A stretch of DNA of 64,000 nt, taken from the NCBI GenBank assembly GCA_947652605.1, contig OX393582.1, positions 14,036,544 to 14,100,543 of the forward strand, written 5' to 3'. Of this stretch, positions 63,598 through 64,000 are shown piece by piece. A program made the position numbers and the translations under genes. The DNA comes from Elmis aenea. Lineage: Eukaryota > Arthropoda > Insecta > Coleoptera > Elmidae. Numbering within the stretch: the first letter of the stretch is position 1; every line of letters begins with the position of its first letter. Under the pieces are notes generated by a model, which was not told where the DNA came from, searched no databases, and saw only the letters and a program-made list of their open reading frames with translations.

Positions 63598-64000
63598 ATG
63601 ACGCATATAATTAAACGACGGTTTATTCTTTTTATATTTTGTACTGTGCTTGTAATAAGCTACTTGTGTCTAACAAAAGACGATTTTCCAACAGCTGTGA
63701 AAGTGATTACGTTTTCTAATCGAACAACACACGAAGTGAATGAAAATAAAACTAAATACGTGCTATATTGGACAAAGCAATTTAGTAGGGAAGATTTTGT
63801 ACTAGGTTTCGGCCATGAACCATTTAAAACTTGTAAAATTAGCAACTGTTTTGCGACAAGTAATAAAAATCTACTACCAATCGAGAATTTTGATGCCATA
63901 GTTTTCCACGGAAGGGAATACAGCACACGGGACCATGGAATTCCGTCAAAACGAAAACCTAATCAACTGTATATTTATGGTAATATGGAGACTCCATCTC
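63598..64000 (+). CDS. Alpha-1,3-fucosyltransferase, GT10 family, gene 7 (cut by window edge)
   Basis: The ATG at 63598 opens a frame with no stop to the window end (134 codons). It gives a basic start, an anchor at about residues 8-22, a short stem, and the GT10 N-terminal domain: TKYVLYWTKQFSREDFVLGF, CKISNCFATSNKNLLPIENFDA and RKPNQLYIYGNMETP. It is closest to genes 3-6 in this part. The catalytic half lies beyond the window, so integrity is unknown. The upstream 2 kb is filled with MITEs. Confidence 0.88.
   Translation, partial: MTHIIKRRFILFIFCTVLVISYLCLTKDDFPTAVKVITFSNRTTHEVNENKTKYVLYWTKQFSREDFVLGFGHEPFKTCKISNCFATSNKNLLPIENFDAIVFHGREYSTRDHGIPSKRKPNQLYIYGNMETPS

Overview
This is a repeat-rich, AT-rich animal nuclear window, most likely from an insect and possibly a beetle. 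The evidence is an errantivirus-type Ty3/gypsy retroelement with baculovirus-F-like envelope genes, many TA-flanked CAGGGTG-ended fold-back elements carrying DUF4817-like coding remnants, hAT and P-like elements, and insect-style GT10 fucosyltransferases. The order is inferred and not proven.

Layout. 1-0.7 kb is one arm of an inverted dispersed repeat whose mate lies at about 20.3-20.9 kb. At 0.8-12.3 kb there is one complete LTR retroelement on the minus strand: two 560-bp LTRs that look identical to me, a 4-bp ATAA target duplication, gag, pol (with one frame break), a baculovirus-F-like envelope, and a second, divergent envelope paralogue. Two small cysteine-rich ORFs in the leader upstream of gag are clearly related to each other. 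12.3-19 kb holds repeat remnants and two LINE fragments.

From 19.1 kb to the right edge the host content is a tandem family of seven intronless alpha-1,3-fucosyltransferase (GT10) genes, all on the plus strand: 19.1, 22.9, 30.3, 36.7, 46.0, 57.2 and 63.6 kb (the last cut by the window edge). Each encodes a short type II membrane anchor, a GT10 N-terminal domain and the GDP-fucose-binding domain. Genes 4, 5 and 6 share their promoter and 5' UTR. Genes 4 and 5 lie in a tandem segmental duplication (about 36.4-44.4 and 45.7-51.6 kb), and the coding regions of genes 3-6 are mosaics that suggest gene conversion. A further promoter copy at 59.5-61.5 kb is split by a fold-back element and now lies 2 kb upstream of gene 7.

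The DNA between these genes is almost entirely mobile: TA-flanked palindromic fold-back elements, hAT-type elements with exact 8-bp duplications, a P-like element with a THAP-domain remnant, a decayed DDE transposon with a TTA duplication, a Penelope-like GIY-YIG fragment between hammerhead-like inverted repeats, and a jockey-like LINE end. Because the duplicated blocks are still alignable, several insertions can be read against their own empty sites. No tRNA, rRNA or CRISPR was seen.
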